64,000 nt of DNA from an uncultured Bacteroidota bacterium (lineage in GTDB: Bacteria > Bacteroidota > Bacteroidia > Bacteroidales > P3). A program made the position numbers and the translations under genes. Below are positions 35,339 to 45,131 of the stretch, in pieces (positions within the stretch are counted from its first letter, which is position 1; the number at the start of each line of letters is the position of its first letter). The stretch lies in contig CACYKY010000004.1 in the NCBI GenBank assembly GCA_902775135.1, positions 80,745-144,744 of the forward strand. Reading direction: 5' to 3'. Under the pieces are notes generated by a model. The model had not been told where the DNA came from and did no database searches. It saw only the letters and a program-made list of their open reading frames with translations.

Positions 35339-36754
35339 TTATTCATTATTTTTTATGATAGCCTGGAGGATAGTTTCGAGGATGTCGGCGCTGAGTTTTT
35401 TGGCGACAAACTTGTGGTCGTTGTTGTCGATGAGGTAGATTTGGGGGGTGGTGGTGATGTCGTATACCTCGCGCCAGTCGACATTGGCCTCGCCGCCGTT
35501 GAGGTTGATCCAGCGGGGATGGGACATGTGGTGGTTGGCGAGGAAATCCTTCCACTTGACGACGGTTTGGTCGTCGGGCTCGGTGAGGATAGCGAAGGCG
35601 CTGAGGCTGAGGGAGTCGGCGTAGCGCTCGTAGACCTTATAGACCGCCGGAATGATGTCGCGGCAATGGCCGCAGGTGGGGCTCCAGAAGAGGAGGAGGG
35701 TGTAGCGGCCGGGCATGTGATGGAGGGAAGCTGCGCGATGGAGGGTGTCGAAGAGTACAAGCTCGGGAGCCACCTTGCCCACGAGCAGGCGTTCCCACTT
35801 GGTGGCACGTTCGATCTGCTCGTCGATGACCGAGGGCTCGAGACCTGTGACCTGTCCCGTGGCGAAATAGCGCTGGACGAGATGGACGTAGACCTCGTCG
35901 TAGACCATCACCTTGCTCTGGAGGAAATGGTTGGTCATATTGAGGATGAGCCAGCGATAGACGGCTGGGGCAGGCTTGGCGCGGTCGATGAGGCTGTCGA
36001 GCAGGGGGCAGATCATCTCCGGCGGCATGCGGTTCATGCGCTTGTCGACATATTCCATCACGCGGTCGTAGAAGACCTCCTTGGGGGTGCGGAGGATGAA
36101 GGGATCGTCGAGGGGCATATTGTCGAAATAGTGGGCCATGAGCCAATCGAAACGCTCACGGTAGGACATGGGGGTGCCGTCGGGCAAAGCAGAGGGGATG
36201 TCGACATCCTTGGTAGCCATCATCATGCGCGAGAGCATGCAGTCGGGGTAACGGTTGATGAACACGAGGCGGACGCTATCGAGGCGCAGGCGCTGAGCGG
36301 GCGCATAGACATCGTGGAACTCGGCGGAATCCATCGTCTTGCTGGCGGAGACAAAATCCTGATAGAGTGACTCGTTGGCGCGGTTGAAGTTGAAGAACAC
36401 CTCGTTCTCGTGAGAACCTTTGGCGGACATGCCGAGTTTCCAATTGTCGTTGTCGGTGCGGAGGGTGAAGTTCTGTTTCTCGCGATAGACGACGAACTCG
36501 ACGAAGCGGTCGTTGTTGTTGGTGATGTAGTAGAGGCCGGGGTCGAGTTCCTCGTTGCCCTCGAAGACGAACTTGCCCTTGCCGTTGTTGTAGGCGGTGT
36601 CGCAGAGGAACTTATACTGAGCCAGATAGAAACCCATGTAGAGCACCGAGTCCTTGTTGCCCTCGGCGACGAAGGTGATCTTGTAGCTGGGTTTGGCGGC
36701 CGCAGAGAGCAGCGGCAGGAGTGCCAGGAGAATTGTGATTGCGTATTTTTTCAT
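35339..36754 (-). CDS. Exported thioredoxin-like protein (DUF5106/TlpA type)
   Basis: A 471-residue exported protein: signal peptide MKKYAITILLALLPLLSAAA, an N-terminal beta-rich DUF4369-like region (SYKITFVAEGNKDSVLYMGF), a helical middle part, and a C-terminal thioredoxin fold with LLLFWSPTCGHCRDIIPAVY (CxxC at about 355) and cis-Pro in TTTPQIYLIDN. It probably acts as an extracytoplasmic disulfide reductase. The Met at 36754 begins the signal peptide; an upstream Met (36781) overlaps the mnmE stop (ATGA) and would add nine polar residues. It lies downstream of mnmE and uvrA on the same strand. Confidence 0.82.
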   Translation of the reverse strand: MKKYAITILLALLPLLSAAAKPSYKITFVAEGNKDSVLYMGFYLAQYKFLCDTAYNNGKGKFVFEGNEELDPGLYYITNNNDRFVEFVVYREKQNFTLRTDNDNWKLGMSAKGSHENEVFFNFNRANESLYQDFVSASKTMDSAEFHDVYAPAQRLRLDSVRLVFINRYPDCMLSRMMMATKDVDIPSALPDGTPMSYRERFDWLMAHYFDNMPLDDPFILRTPKEVFYDRVMEYVDKRMNRMPPEMICPLLDSLIDRAKPAPAVYRWLILNMTNHFLQSKVMVYDEVYVHLVQRYFATGQVTGLEPSVIDEQIERATKWERLLVGKVAPELVLFDTLHRAASLHHMPGRYTLLLFWSPTCGHCRDIIPAVYKVYERYADSLSLSAFAILTEPDDQTVVKWKDFLANHHMSHPRWINLNGGEANVDWREVYDITTTPQIYLIDNNDHKFVAKKLSADILETILQAIIKNNE

Positions 36755-36777
36755 ATCGTTCGTTTGTTTGTTTTCAA

Positions 36778-38094
36778 TCATTTACCGATGCAGAAACGAG
36801 AAAAGATATTAGAGAGCAGATCGTCGGAGGAGACCTGCCCGGTGATGGTACCGAGATGATAGAGCGCATCGCGGAGGTCGACGGCGACGAGATCGGAAGG
36901 GAGGTCGACGGCCAACCCCTGGGAAGCAGCCTCGAGGGCCTTACGCACCTGAAGCAGCGCCTGGTAGTGGCGCTCGTTGGAGAGGTGGACGGAATGGTCG
37001 GAGAGGCGAGAGCTGAAGAGATCGACGAGGGAGGATTTCAGCTTGTCGAGGCCTATGCCGGTCTTGGAGGAGAGGCCTACCGACGGCGAAGGCACGGAAG
37101 CGGCGGGCGCGAGGTCGATCTTGTTGCAGACGTAGATCACCTGCTTGTCAGAGAGGTCGAGGTCGGGGGTCTGCCAAGGTGTGGTGGCATCGTGGACATA
37201 GAGCACCACGTCGGCTTCGGCGACGGCCTTGCGGCTACGCTCGACGCCCATAGATTCGACAACATCGTCGCTATGGCGGAGGCCTGCGGTGTCGATGAAC
37301 CGGAAGGTGATGCCGGAGAGCGTCAAGGACTCCTCGATGGTGTCGCGGGTGGTGCCTGGGATGTCGCTCACCAGGGCCCGGTCGTCGTTGAGCAAGGCGT
37401 TGAGGAGCGAAGACTTGCCGGCGTTGGGGCGGCCGACAATGGCCACGGGGATGCCATGCTTGAGGGCGTTGCCCAGAGAGAAGGAACCTACGAGAAGCGA
37501 CACTTCGCCATCCAATTCGGCAAGCGTTTGCCGCAAGAGTGTCCGGTCGGCGAACTCGACGTCCTCCTGGCTGAAATCCAGTTCCAGTTCCAAGAGGGAA
37601 GCCAGATCGAGCAGCCGCTGACGGAGCTCTTCCAGCTTGTGCGCATAGCCGCCACGCAACTGGCTGACGGCCAAGCGATGTTGGGCCGGAGTGGCCGAAT
37701 CGATCAGGTCGGCGACAGCCTCGGCCTGCGAGAGGTTGAGTTTGCCGTTGAGGAAAGCCCGGAGGGTGAACTCGCCAGGCTCAGCGAGGCGGGCGCCACC
37801 GTCGAGCAGCGCATGGACGATGGCCTGCTGCACAAAGAGCGACCCATGGCACGAAAACTCGACCATATCTTCGCCGGAGTAGCTGTGGGGGGAGGGGAAC
37901 CATACCGCCAACACCTCGTCGACAAAGGAGTTGCCAACAGAGAAACGGGCATAATGGGAGTGGCGCGGGAGCAGCGTGCTGACCGAGAGGTGCTGCAAAG
38001 CCAACTCTTTGGCCAAGGGGCCACTCAGGCGCACCACGGCCACACCCCCCACCCCACGCGGGGTGGATACCGCCACTATGGTCTCACTTCTCAT
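36778..38094 (-). CDS. mnmE: tRNA modification GTPase MnmE
   Basis: With MnmG it installs the 5-carboxymethylaminomethyl group on wobble U34 of tRNAs. The 438-residue protein shows the formyl-THF-binding N-terminal domain (ETIVAVSTPRGVGGVAVVRL), a helical domain, the G domain (GRPNAGKSSLLNALL about 220; DTAGLR; NKID) and the C-terminal FCIGK with its functional Cys. The ATG at 38094 gives the family N-terminus and overlaps the previous gene by 11 nt. Confidence 0.96.
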   Translation of the reverse strand: MRSETIVAVSTPRGVGGVAVVRLSGPLAKELALQHLSVSTLLPRHSHYARFSVGNSFVDEVLAVWFPSPHSYSGEDMVEFSCHGSLFVQQAIVHALLDGGARLAEPGEFTLRAFLNGKLNLSQAEAVADLIDSATPAQHRLAVSQLRGGYAHKLEELRQRLLDLASLLELELDFSQEDVEFADRTLLRQTLAELDGEVSLLVGSFSLGNALKHGIPVAIVGRPNAGKSSLLNALLNDDRALVSDIPGTTRDTIEESLTLSGITFRFIDTAGLRHSDDVVESMGVERSRKAVAEADVVLYVHDATTPWQTPDLDLSDKQVIYVCNKIDLAPAASVPSPSVGLSSKTGIGLDKLKSSLVDLFSSRLSDHSVHLSNERHYQALLQVRKALEAASQGLAVDLPSDLVAVDLRDALYHLGTITGQVSSDDLLSNIFSRFCIGK

Positions 38095-38584
38095 CCTTCT
38101 GCTCGCCGATATAACGGTCGCCATAGAGCGAGGACATCTCCTCGTCGGATAGGCCGAGGTCGACCTTCACCTTGTAGATATTGGGATAGGCCAGGATGAG
38201 CATCAGCACCGTCACCATAGCCAACATAAGCAGCACATTCTGGTTGGAAATCAGCGTCATCGCACAGAGCACCACCACCACAGCCAGAATGGAGAAATAG
38301 AGCGAATGAATATAGCCGGCATAGCCTGCGAGCTTGGCTTGGAGACCTTCGGTTTGGCGCAGACGGGGCACCTGCTTGCGGATGACCAGCAGCGCCATGC
38401 TGAGGGAGAGGACCGCCAGCACGCTACCGGCCACCAGCATCCAGCGGTTGACATAATCGCTTTGAGCGGGGAAACGCCAAGGGCTGGCATAAAGGAACAA
38501 AGAAGTCAGTATGACCACCGCCGCCGAGCCCCAAAGGCCCAGCTGGGCGTTGCGTTTAATCTTGTCGGTTTCTTTCTTGAACAT
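38084..38584 (-). CDS. Four-helix integral membrane protein of unknown function
   Basis: A 166-residue protein with four predicted transmembrane segments (GSAAVVILTSLFLYAS; MLVAGSVLAVLSLSMALLVI; LYFSILAVVVVLCAMTLI; VLLMLAMVTVLMLILAY) and a charged C-terminus (LSDEEMSSLYGDRYIGEQKD). No family recognised. It starts 7 nt after uvrA and overlaps mnmE by 11 nt, so it is part of a uvrA-orf-mnmE operon. The start at 38584 is the first Met after uvrA; an open frame further upstream overlaps uvrA and is rejected. Confidence 0.75.
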   Translation of the reverse strand: MFKKETDKIKRNAQLGLWGSAAVVILTSLFLYASPWRFPAQSDYVNRWMLVAGSVLAVLSLSMALLVIRKQVPRLRQTEGLQAKLAGYAGYIHSLYFSILAVVVVLCAMTLISNQNVLLMLAMVTVLMLILAYPNIYKVKVDLGLSDEEMSSLYGDRYIGEQKDEK

Positions 38585-38591
38585 TGAATAT

Positions 38592-41351
38592 CTACAATTT
38601 AAGGTATTTTGCGGTATAGGATTGCTTGCATTTGACGAGGTCTTCGGGGGTGCCGGCGAAGACCACATTGCCACCCTCGTCGCCGCCTTCAGGGCCCATA
38701 TCGATCACCCAGTCGGCCACCTTGATGATGTCGTGATGGTGCTCGATGACAACGATGCTGTGGCCACGCTCGATGAGGCGGGAGAAAGCCGCGAGGAGTT
38801 TCTGGATATCGTGGAAATGCAAACCCGTCGAAGGCTCGTCGAAGATGAAGAGCATCGGCTGCTCCGCCTCGCCCTTCACCAGGTAGGAGGCCAACTTGAT
38901 GCGCTGGCATTCGCCACCGGAAAGCGAGCTGGACGACTGACCCAGTTTCAGATAACCCAACCCCACGTCCTGCAAGGGGGTGAGGCGGTTGAAGATGGAG
39001 CGAGTCTCGTCGCTATCGAAGAACTCAACGGCCTGGTCGACAGTCATCTCGAGCACATCGCTTATGGTCTTGCCCTTGTAGAGGACCTCGAGCGCCTCGT
39101 CGGTGTAGCGACTGCCGTGACACTCTTCGCAGAGGAGGTGCACATCGCTCATAAACTGCATGCTGACGGTCACATAGCCTTCGCCTTGGCAGTTCTCGCA
39201 ACGGCCACCCTCGACATTGAAGGAGAAGAAGCCGCTCTTGTAGCCGCGGGTCTTCGCCAGCGGCTGGCGGGCGTAGAGGTTGCGCACCTCGTCGAAAATC
39301 TTCATATAGGTGGCGGGGTTGCTTCGCGAGGAGCGGCCGATAGGATTCTGATCCACCATCTCCACCGCAGCGATACGACGCACATCGCCATCCATCGCCA
39401 TGCAGCTGCCCACATAGTCGGCGGCGCCATCGAAACGGTGCTGCAGCACATCGTAGAGCACGCGGCGCACCAGGCTGGTCTTGCCCGAGCCCGATACACC
39501 CGTGACCACCGTCAATACGCCCAGAGGGATATCCACATCGATGTGTTTCAGATTGTTGCAGTATGCGCCGTGGATAGAAATCCTGTCGCGCCACGGGCGA
39601 CGGCTCTGAGGCACGGCGATGCTTTTCTTGCCCAATAGATAATCTGCCGTCAGGGAGTTCTTGGCCTTTGCCAAACCCTTGGGGGCTCCGGAGAAGACCA
39701 CTTCGCCACCCAATCGGCCTGCTCCCGGGCCGATATCTATCAGCCAATCGGCCGAGCGGATGATATCTTCATCGTGTTCCACCACAATGACCGTGTTGCC
39801 CAAGTCGCGAAGTTTCTTCAAGACATTGATAAGCTGTCCGGTATCGCGCGAGTGGAGTCCGATGGAGGGTTCGTCGAGGATATACATGGACCCTACTAGC
39901 GAGCTGCCCAGTGAGGTGGCCAGATTGATGCGCTGGCTTTCGCCGCCGCTGAGGCTGTTGCTGGCGCGGTTCAACGTCAGGTAGCCCAAACCCACATCCA
40001 TCAGATAGCCCAGACGGTTCTTTATCTCGGTGATCAGACGCGTTGTCATCTCGACCTCGTGGGGACGCAGCCGCTGTTCGATGTTGGAGAACCAAGCCGT
40101 CAGACCTGACACCGGCATCTCCACGAGTTCGCTGATACTCCGTCCGTCGACCTTTACATACTCGGCATCCTTCCTTAGCCTCCGGCCTTTGCAGTCGGGA
40201 CAAACGGTCTTTCCCCTGTAGCGCGCCAACATGACGCGGTATTGTATCTTATAGCTCTGGCTTTCAACCCATTTGAAGAACCCATCGATACCTTCCCATA
40301 CCCCGTCGCCGTGCCAGAGGATATCCTTCTGCTCGTCGGTGAGCTGGAAATAGGGGGTATGGATGGGGAAATTGATCACGGCGGCGTGGCGGATGAACTC
40401 GCGCTTGACATCCTGCATCTTGTCGCCGTTCCAACAGACGACAGCATTCTCGTAGATGCTACGGCTCTTGTTGGGGACCACCATATTCTCGTCGATGCCG
40501 ATGATGCTGCCGTATCCCTGGCAGGTGGGGCAGGCGCCATAGGGATTGTTGAACGAGAAGAAGTTAGGGTTGGGTTTCTCGAAGGTGATGCCGTCGGCCT
40601 CGAAGCGGTTGGAGAACTCGCTGAACTTGCCGCCGACGGTTCCCACCACACAGGCGCCCCTACCTTCGAAGAAGGCGCTCTGCACGCTCTCCCCCACCCT
40701 TGCTGCCTGCTCGTCGTCGCCGATATGCACCTCGATGCGGTCCACCACCAGCAGACACTCCTCCACCTCTGACTGGGGACTCTCGAGCCAATCCTCGATT
40801 TTCACAATGGTCCCCTTCACCATCACCCTCACATATCCCTCCTGTTTCAGTATCTCGAGCTGGTTTCTCAGCGGACGTTCCTTGGTGCCTGTCAGCGGAG
40901 CCATGATCAGCACTTTCTCACCCTCTTCCTGCTGCAGTACGTAATCCACCACATCGCTCACCGAATGACGTTTCACCTCGCATCCCGACACGGGCGAATA
41001 GGTTCTGCCTATCCTGGCATAGAGAAGTTTCAGGTATTCGTAGATTTCGGTGCTGGTGCCCACGGTAGAACGCGGATTCGAGGTGTTCACCTTTTGCTCT
41101 ATCGCCACTGCCGGCGCCAATCCGTGGATATAATCGACCTCGGGCTTTGTCATCCGCCCCAGGAACTGCCTTGCATAAGAGCTCATGCTCTCCACGTAGC
41201 GCCTCTGCCCTTCGGCAAACAGCGTGTCGAAAGCCAGACTTGATTTGCCACTACCGCTAAGTCCGGTGATTACCACCAGTTTTCCTTGCGGTATTGTGAC
41301 ATCAATATTCTTCAGGTTGTTTGCCCGCGCTCCTTTGATAAAAATATCCAC
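38592..41351 (-). CDS. uvrA: Excinuclease ABC subunit A (UvrA)
   Basis: Damage-recognition ATPase of nucleotide excision repair. The 919-residue protein has two ABC modules: Walker A GLSGSGKSS at residues 30-38 and GVSGSGKTS in the second, signature NSLSGGESQRI and SSLSGGECQRI, and zinc modules with CPTCQGYGS, CPDCKGRRL and CENCQGEGY ... CEECHGSRY. Length is typical for UvrA. First gene of an operon with the small membrane protein and mnmE. Confidence 0.97.
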   Translation of the reverse strand: MDIFIKGARANNLKNIDVTIPQGKLVVITGLSGSGKSSLAFDTLFAEGQRRYVESMSSYARQFLGRMTKPEVDYIHGLAPAVAIEQKVNTSNPRSTVGTSTEIYEYLKLLYARIGRTYSPVSGCEVKRHSVSDVVDYVLQQEEGEKVLIMAPLTGTKERPLRNQLEILKQEGYVRVMVKGTIVKIEDWLESPQSEVEECLLVVDRIEVHIGDDEQAARVGESVQSAFFEGRGACVVGTVGGKFSEFSNRFEADGITFEKPNPNFFSFNNPYGACPTCQGYGSIIGIDENMVVPNKSRSIYENAVVCWNGDKMQDVKREFIRHAAVINFPIHTPYFQLTDEQKDILWHGDGVWEGIDGFFKWVESQSYKIQYRVMLARYRGKTVCPDCKGRRLRKDAEYVKVDGRSISELVEMPVSGLTAWFSNIEQRLRPHEVEMTTRLITEIKNRLGYLMDVGLGYLTLNRASNSLSGGESQRINLATSLGSSLVGSMYILDEPSIGLHSRDTGQLINVLKKLRDLGNTVIVVEHDEDIIRSADWLIDIGPGAGRLGGEVVFSGAPKGLAKAKNSLTADYLLGKKSIAVPQSRRPWRDRISIHGAYCNNLKHIDVDIPLGVLTVVTGVSGSGKTSLVRRVLYDVLQHRFDGAADYVGSCMAMDGDVRRIAAVEMVDQNPIGRSSRSNPATYMKIFDEVRNLYARQPLAKTRGYKSGFFSFNVEGGRCENCQGEGYVTVSMQFMSDVHLLCEECHGSRYTDEALEVLYKGKTISDVLEMTVDQAVEFFDSDETRSIFNRLTPLQDVGLGYLKLGQSSSSLSGGECQRIKLASYLVKGEAEQPMLFIFDEPSTGLHFHDIQKLLAAFSRLIERGHSIVVIEHHHDIIKVADWVIDMGPEGGDEGGNVVFAGTPEDLVKCKQSYTAKYLKL

Positions 41352-41380
41352 TTCCTAGATCTTGTTTTTTCGTGAACCCA

Positions 41381-42865
41381 CTATTCGATCTTCATCTCCA
41401 CCATGCGGCTCTTGTTGCCGTCAAGCGTCAGCATCACCATCTCGTTGTTACCCCTCTTGGCTCCCGACACAACGGCATGCTTTGTCTTCTGCTCCAACAC
41501 GGTCTTCTTCACATTGCCTTCCTCATTCAGAGCATACAGCACGAGGTTGTTCTTGTCGCCCATTTCCAGCTCCTTCACATCCTTGGAGATATCGTAGGTG
41601 GCGGGATACTTGGGATGCTCGCTTTTGACCACACACAACGTGTCGCCCACGGGGAACATTGCCACATAGAGCTTCTCGTCGGTATGTTTCTGCATGTCGT
41701 TGCGGCGAATATTCCGCGCCCACTTCACATTGCCATTTTCGTCCAGGGCCACCAGATGTATGCCCTGGGCATAGTAGCTGGTCTCCGTCGTGCCATTGGC
41801 GTTCACGTAGTGCAACGTGTGCCTGTGGCCCATGGCCACCACAGCGCCATAAGGCATGGGCACATACGCCAACGGCACCACCATCTGGGCCTCTTGGCTG
41901 TGCTGCACCTTCTTAGTCTTCTTGTTCAGCAGAATATTCATGTCCTCGTTCATGAAGGGACGCACCACGAAGTTGGTCACCGACGCCGAATCCAGGTCGA
42001 ATGCCATCGACATCGCGCCTCCGACCAGATTATCCTTCGGGTCGCTCGTCAGGGACGAGAACAATCCGGCACACAGCACCTTACGTCCCAAGACATTCAC
42101 AATCTGCATATCTTTCACCCGGTCGCAATTCATCTTCAACCCATAGGTGTCGCCGCTCTTGCGGCCAATCACGTTGATGGTGAAATTCTCAACGCCAGCA
42201 TCTTCCTCGTAGCCGAGCGTCACCATTTCGCCCTCATTGCTCACGGCGATGCTGCTCGTCGTACCCACGGCGAACTCCTTGCTCCACAGTTCTTCCATCT
42301 CCATATCGTACATCGATGCCACCGCCACATACTGCCTCTTCTTCGTCATCTGCAGCAATGTCAGCACGCCCATGTACTCGCCGTTCTCGCTCGCGGCACC
42401 CCACACATAGCTCTTGTCCGTAGGCTCTTTGTCGTACTGCGCCAAGGTATCCACCTTGCCATTGACAAGTGTCATGCTGTCGAGGTCCACTTCGAACTTC
42501 ACGAGGGTCAGTTTTTTTGCCTCGCTGCTATCCACCATAATCACACCTGCATAGTGGTCCAGTTTCCTTGCCACCAACACCTTGCAATTGCGGCTCATAG
42601 GAAGTTCCAGACGGCCGTAGACGTTCAGGTTGCGATCCAGCTCAACCAGTTGCCAGTCGTCGCTACGCACAAAACTCTTAGGTCCATCCTCTGTGCGTGT
42701 CAACCAGCAGTCGCCCTTCCCGTGTGCGCCCAGGTACCACCCGTTCAGCACGGATTCCTTGTCAAAAGATTTACCACTCGCGCCTTTCGTAATTGTGATA
42801 TTCTGTCCCTGCGCCACGCAGCACATGGCTGCCAGCGCGCATATCATCGTCAAAAGATTCTTCAT
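41381..42865 (-). CDS. Exported protein of unknown function, next to porX
   Basis: A 494-residue exported protein with a signal peptide (cleaved near AQGQ). The body is a series of short beta strands (LVARKLDHYAGVIMVDSSEA, GHRHTLHYVNANGTTETSYY, GIHLVALDENGNVKWARNIR) like a beta-propeller that reads out as WD/PQQ-type blades, but no family is recognised. No T9SS tail. It starts 20 nt after porX on the same strand and may be cotranscribed. It could be a cargo or accessory of T9SS regulation, which is inference only. Confidence 0.6.
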   Translation of the reverse strand: MKNLLTMICALAAMCCVAQGQNITITKGASGKSFDKESVLNGWYLGAHGKGDCWLTRTEDGPKSFVRSDDWQLVELDRNLNVYGRLELPMSRNCKVLVARKLDHYAGVIMVDSSEAKKLTLVKFEVDLDSMTLVNGKVDTLAQYDKEPTDKSYVWGAASENGEYMGVLTLLQMTKKRQYVAVASMYDMEMEELWSKEFAVGTTSSIAVSNEGEMVTLGYEEDAGVENFTINVIGRKSGDTYGLKMNCDRVKDMQIVNVLGRKVLCAGLFSSLTSDPKDNLVGGAMSMAFDLDSASVTNFVVRPFMNEDMNILLNKKTKKVQHSQEAQMVVPLAYVPMPYGAVVAMGHRHTLHYVNANGTTETSYYAQGIHLVALDENGNVKWARNIRRNDMQKHTDEKLYVAMFPVGDTLCVVKSEHPKYPATYDISKDVKELEMGDKNNLVLYALNEEGNVKKTVLEQKTKHAVVSGAKRGNNEMVMLTLDGNKSRMVEMKIE

Positions 42866-42873
42866 ATCTGATT

Positions 42874-42894
42874 ATTTTTCATTTCTCATTTTTT
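42874..42894 (-). repeat. Heptamer array at the porX 3' end
   Basis: Units atttttc, atttctc, atttttt on the plus strand; the porX TGA (42886-42888) lies inside. The coding strand resembles TGAGAAATGAAAAAT, as after glmM. Confidence 0.65.
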
Positions 42895-44442
42895 GTTTTT
42901 CAGCACAACGAACGGCACCAGCACTTCCTCCATCGACAAGCCGCCATGCTGGAAAGTGTTGGTGTAGTAGCGCACATATTCGTTGTAGTTGTTAGGGTAG
43001 GCGAAGAAATCGTTCTCGCGGCAGAAAATGTAGGGGCTCGTTACATGAAGCTTGGGGAGGAAAGCCCGCTTGGGATCTTTGACCTCGAAGACATCCTTCG
43101 GGTTGTAATCCAACAGGCGCCCCTGCTTGTAACGCAGGTTGACGCTCACATCGCGGTCGCCTTTCACCTTCACAGGGCGGTCGATCCTGACACTCCCGTG
43201 GTCGGTGGTAATCACCACATTGACCTCTTTTTCGCTCAGCGCTTTCAGTATTTCGAGCAGCGGAGAATGCTCCATCCAACTCAGCGTCACGCTGCGATAG
43301 GCTTTCTCGTCCTCCGCCAGTTCACGCACAATGTCGCTGTCTGTGCGCGCATGGCTCAGCATGTCGATGAAATTGTAGATGATGACGCTCAGCCCGTTGT
43401 GCATCAGTTCGGGAAGACGGTCGACAAGTTTCTTGCCATATTGTGCATTGAGCACCTTGTTGTAGCTCATCTTCATGCCGATGCCGTTGCGCCGCAGGTT
43501 TTCGCCCAGCAGCTCGGATTCGTACTGGTTCTTCCACCCTTCCTGATCCTCGTTGACCCAATACTGCGGATACATCCTCTCGATCTCACTCGGCATGAGG
43601 CCGGCGAACATGGCGTTGCGCGCAAACTGGGTAGTAGTGGGCAGGATGGCATAGTACATATCCTCGCGCTCGGTGCGCAGATATTGCTCCACAAGCGGCT
43701 GCACAAACTTCCATTGGTCGAAACGGAAGTTGTCGATCACTATCAAGAACGTTGGACGATTCTCCTTCAGGATGGGGAACATCCTTTCTTTCAGCACCGT
43801 GGGCGACATCAGGGGGCGTCCCTGACCTCCGGCCACCCAATTCAGATAGTTCTCCTCGTAGAAACGGCAGAACTGGCGGTTGGCCTCCTCTTTCTGCGAC
43901 ATGAAGATGTCGTGGATGTTTTCGTCCTCGCTGGATGCCAGCTCCAAGTCCCAATAGACCATTTTGCGGTAGACATCCTTCCACTCCTCGGCATCCATCC
44001 TGCCACCAATCATATTGCCTATCTCACGGAACTCCTGCTGATAGTTCATCGACGAATGTTCGCTCTGCAGGCGTTTGCGCTCCGTGTGTTTTTTCACCAT
44101 CAGCCACAGCTGGCTCGGACTCACGGGCTTGATAAGGTAGTCGCTGATCTTTCCTCCCAGGGCATCTTCCATCAGGCCCTCCTCCTCGCTCTTGGTCACC
44201 ATCACCACCGGCAACTGCGGCCATTTCTCCTTCACCCTCCGCAGGGTCTCTATGCCACTCAGGCCTGGCATCTGCTCGTCGAGGAACACCACGTCGGGCA
44301 ACACGTCGCCGCCCTCCAGCTCGTCCAGGGCGTCGCTGCCACTCTGCACAGCCGTCACCTCGCACCCTTTCTCCTTTAGAAACAGCACGTGAGGCTTCAG
44401 GAGTTCTATCTCATCGTCGGCCCATAAAATCCTTGTCTGCAT
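42886..44442 (-). CDS. porX: T9SS response regulator PorX (receiver plus PglZ domain)
   Basis: A 518-residue protein: receiver domain (residues 1-120) with ADDE at the N-terminus, phosphoacceptor Asp55 in VVFLDEQMPG, and MVTKSEEEGLMED with the conserved T/K. A PglZ/alkaline-phosphatase-like domain follows (IVIDNFRFDQW, LPTTTQFARNAMFAGLMPSE, VVITTDHGSVRI). This domain pair is specific to PorX, which in Porphyromonas controls T9SS gene expression and binds PorL; in related proteins the PglZ part cleaves cyclic oligonucleotides. PorY and SigP are not in the window. The stop codon lies in a short heptamer-like array. Confidence 0.92.
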   Translation of the reverse strand: MQTRILWADDEIELLKPHVLFLKEKGCEVTAVQSGSDALDELEGGDVLPDVVFLDEQMPGLSGIETLRRVKEKWPQLPVVMVTKSEEEGLMEDALGGKISDYLIKPVSPSQLWLMVKKHTERKRLQSEHSSMNYQQEFREIGNMIGGRMDAEEWKDVYRKMVYWDLELASSEDENIHDIFMSQKEEANRQFCRFYEENYLNWVAGGQGRPLMSPTVLKERMFPILKENRPTFLIVIDNFRFDQWKFVQPLVEQYLRTEREDMYYAILPTTTQFARNAMFAGLMPSEIERMYPQYWVNEDQEGWKNQYESELLGENLRRNGIGMKMSYNKVLNAQYGKKLVDRLPELMHNGLSVIIYNFIDMLSHARTDSDIVRELAEDEKAYRSVTLSWMEHSPLLEILKALSEKEVNVVITTDHGSVRIDRPVKVKGDRDVSVNLRYKQGRLLDYNPKDVFEVKDPKRAFLPKLHVTSPYIFCRENDFFAYPNNYNEYVRYYTNTFQHGGLSMEEVLVPFVVLKNKK

Positions 44443-44513
44443 ATTTTTCTTTTTATTATTTATACAATATAACGATGCTTCGCAAAAAATATTTTACAAA
44501 ACAACAAAAAGAT

Positions 44514-45017
44514 TCAACGGTTCTCTTTCCCTTTGGCCAGCTTTGCTGCAGCATAGGTGACAAGGTAATAGAACAACACCACCAAGAAACAGAAAACGTA
44601 AGTCCTTATACTACCACCCGGAATCAGCTGCCATGTGTAGGAGTACACCAAATGCACCGTATTGATAATCGACATACCCACCAAAGCCAAACAGATCCGC
44701 CATATCGAACCGTCTGCGCTAACCATGCCAATAATCAGAAACACAAGCAGCAACGTCGGAAAAATCATCAGCCATCTCCAATTATGCACCCTCGGGTACA
44801 GCAATGTGGGGCCCACGGATAACAGCAGCTGCAAGGGCAGAGCACACATCAAATCCATCGTCGGCTGCAACATCGTGTAGAAATCCCTGTCCGGATTGAA
44901 AAACACTAGCACCACGGCCCACACTACCAGCCACACCACATCCAGCGCCACATACAACAGCAAAAACATCGGCCAGTAGCCCAGTTCCCAACTTTTTATT
45001 CTGTCTACAATTTTCAT
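44514..45017 (-). CDS. Multi-pass membrane protein of unknown function
   Basis: A 167-residue protein with about five hydrophobic segments (YWPMFLLLYVALDVVWLVVW, LCLPLQ-type stretch near 60, WLMIFPTLLLVFLIIGMV, ICLALVGMSIINTVHLVY, TYVFCFLVVLFYYLVTYAAA) and a basic C-terminus. No family recognised. It is transcribed toward porX, 71 nt upstream of it, and divergently from mfd. Confidence 0.7.
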   Translation of the reverse strand: MKIVDRIKSWELGYWPMFLLLYVALDVVWLVVWAVVLVFFNPDRDFYTMLQPTMDLMCALPLQLLLSVGPTLLYPRVHNWRWLMIFPTLLLVFLIIGMVSADGSIWRICLALVGMSIINTVHLVYSYTWQLIPGGSIRTYVFCFLVVLFYYLVTYAAAKLAKGKENR

Positions 45018-45131
45018 AAGAACCACCTTTTACATCAAATAACGAATTCCTTACTCTTTTATTACTTACATCATTTTTTTTAATTGTCAAGTACAAATAA
45101 TATTTTGTTTTTTTCATCGTTATATAAAGTT

